Assembly: GCA_003242315.1 (NCBI GenBank)
Contig: QGUY01000023.1
Span: forward strand, 1 to 22,897
DNA from: Bacteroidota bacterium
GTDB lineage: Bacteria; Bacteroidota; Bacteroidia; Cytophagales; Cyclobacteriaceae
DNA length: 22,897 nt
Direction: 5' to 3'
The notes beneath the pieces were generated by a model that was not told where the DNA came from, searched no databases, and saw nothing but the letters and a program-made list of their open reading frames with translations. Position numbers and translations under genes: made by a program. Every line of letters begins with the position of its first letter. Position 1 is the stretch's first letter. Shown here piece after piece: positions 22,464 to 22,897 of this stretch.

Positions 22464-22897
22464 ACCTGATGAAGGAACGCTGATCGCGTACCTGTATGGA
22501 GAGCTCGAAGGTTCAGCAAAGGAAAGGGTAGAGCGCTACCTCGCTGATTCGGAAGAGGCGAGACGAGAGCTGGAAGCGCTGAAAGAAGTACGCGGTATTA
22601 TGGGGTTAGTGCGCGACAAGGAGGTTATCGCGCCACCGCTGGTCATCGACAGCCGTGCACGCTTCTTTAACCTGTCGTCGCCACTCGTACGGGCAGTCCT
22701 CGCGATAGCCGCGTCACTCGTGATCCTGATGGTCGCGGGCAAACTGACCGGCGTGCAGATATCGGCGTCGGAAAACGAAATCAGGCTCACCTTTGGGCAG
22801 CCTCGTTCATCAGCACCTGATGCCACACCATCCCTGGGTGGTCCTTATACAAAACTTACCGTTGCGGACAAAAAAAAAGGGGAAATATCGAGAGGGG
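22453..22897 (+). CDS. Putative anti-sigma factor, 3' end outside window
   Basis: The ATG at 22453 overlaps the sigma-factor stop by 11 bp in another frame and the gene runs off the window. The visible 148 codons read MSYKPDEGTLIAYLYGELEG, then a charged helical region ('ERVERYLADSEEARRELEAL'), a segment ending in 'SSPLVRAVLAIAAS', and one membrane helix 'AVLAIAASLVILMVAGKL' (about residues 82-99), followed by a likely periplasmic part. The N-terminal domain has the 'LIAYLYGEL' look of anti-sigma domains but no His/Cys zinc motif. It probably holds the sigma factor at the inner membrane. An A9G4 run (22870-22882) is in frame. Confidence 0.8.
   Translation, partial: MSYKPDEGTLIAYLYGELEGSAKERVERYLADSEEARRELEALKEVRGIMGLVRDKEVIAPPLVIDSRARFFNLSSPLVRAVLAIAASLVILMVAGKLTGVQISASENEIRLTFGQPRSSAPDATPSLGGPYTKLTVADKKKGEISRG

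Overview
The window comes from a member of the Bacteroidota, most likely the Cytophagales; genus cannot be told from sequence alone. The evidence is a type IX secretion (T9SS) accessory protein of the PorD/DUF4835 family, a T9SS C-terminal sorting domain, the Bacteroidota form of RNA polymerase omega, the gene order bamD-rpoZ-coaBC-porD-(small gene)-recN, several TAnnTTTG promoter elements, and weak or absent Shine-Dalgarno sequences. No rRNA, tRNA, insertion sequence, phage gene or CRISPR array was seen. Most of the window is housekeeping, and its interest lies in active-site oddities, one small unannotated-looking gene and several short repeat arrays.

Layout. 1-624 (+): C-terminal part of a leucine-rich-repeat protein that enters from outside the window. 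690-2135 (+): CstA-type transporter, convergent with a short minus-strand block (2138-3276) of an ABM-domain protein and a DUF62 SAM-hydrolase-like protein. 3393-4355 (+): PhoH ATPase, followed directly by a 22-bp-period tandem repeat array (4361-4531) in the only gene-free stretch longer than 300 bp (4356-4729). 4730-9531 (+): comEC, an enoyl-CoA hydratase family gene and recQ, close-packed.

9594-14795 (-): a close-packed run read bamD, rpoZ, coaBC, porD, a 74-residue Sm-like candidate, recN. It covers outer-membrane assembly, transcription, CoA synthesis, T9SS and DNA repair. 14906-17292 (-): a small secreted T9SS-cargo protein and an LptA/OstA-like protein, separated by a good candidate terminator. 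tilS (17377-18693) and mdh (18775-19707) run on the plus strand. They are followed on the minus strand by a D-threonine aldolase/D-serine dehydratase-like enzyme and a zinc-ribbon methyltransferase, with a 10-bp-period CACATAGG array and a long hairpin between them. The window ends in an ECF sigma factor overlapping its likely anti-sigma partner, which is cut by the window edge.

No clearly new multi-gene system is visible. The best leads are (i) the Sm/Hfq-like small protein between porD and recN, (ii) the DUF62 protein, in which the D-R-H catalytic triad appears to be gone, (iii) CoaBC with two of three canonical decarboxylase residues replaced, and (iv) the two periodic repeat arrays, one with a strictly alternating variant triplet. 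All functional calls rest on motif recognition by eye; no database search was run.
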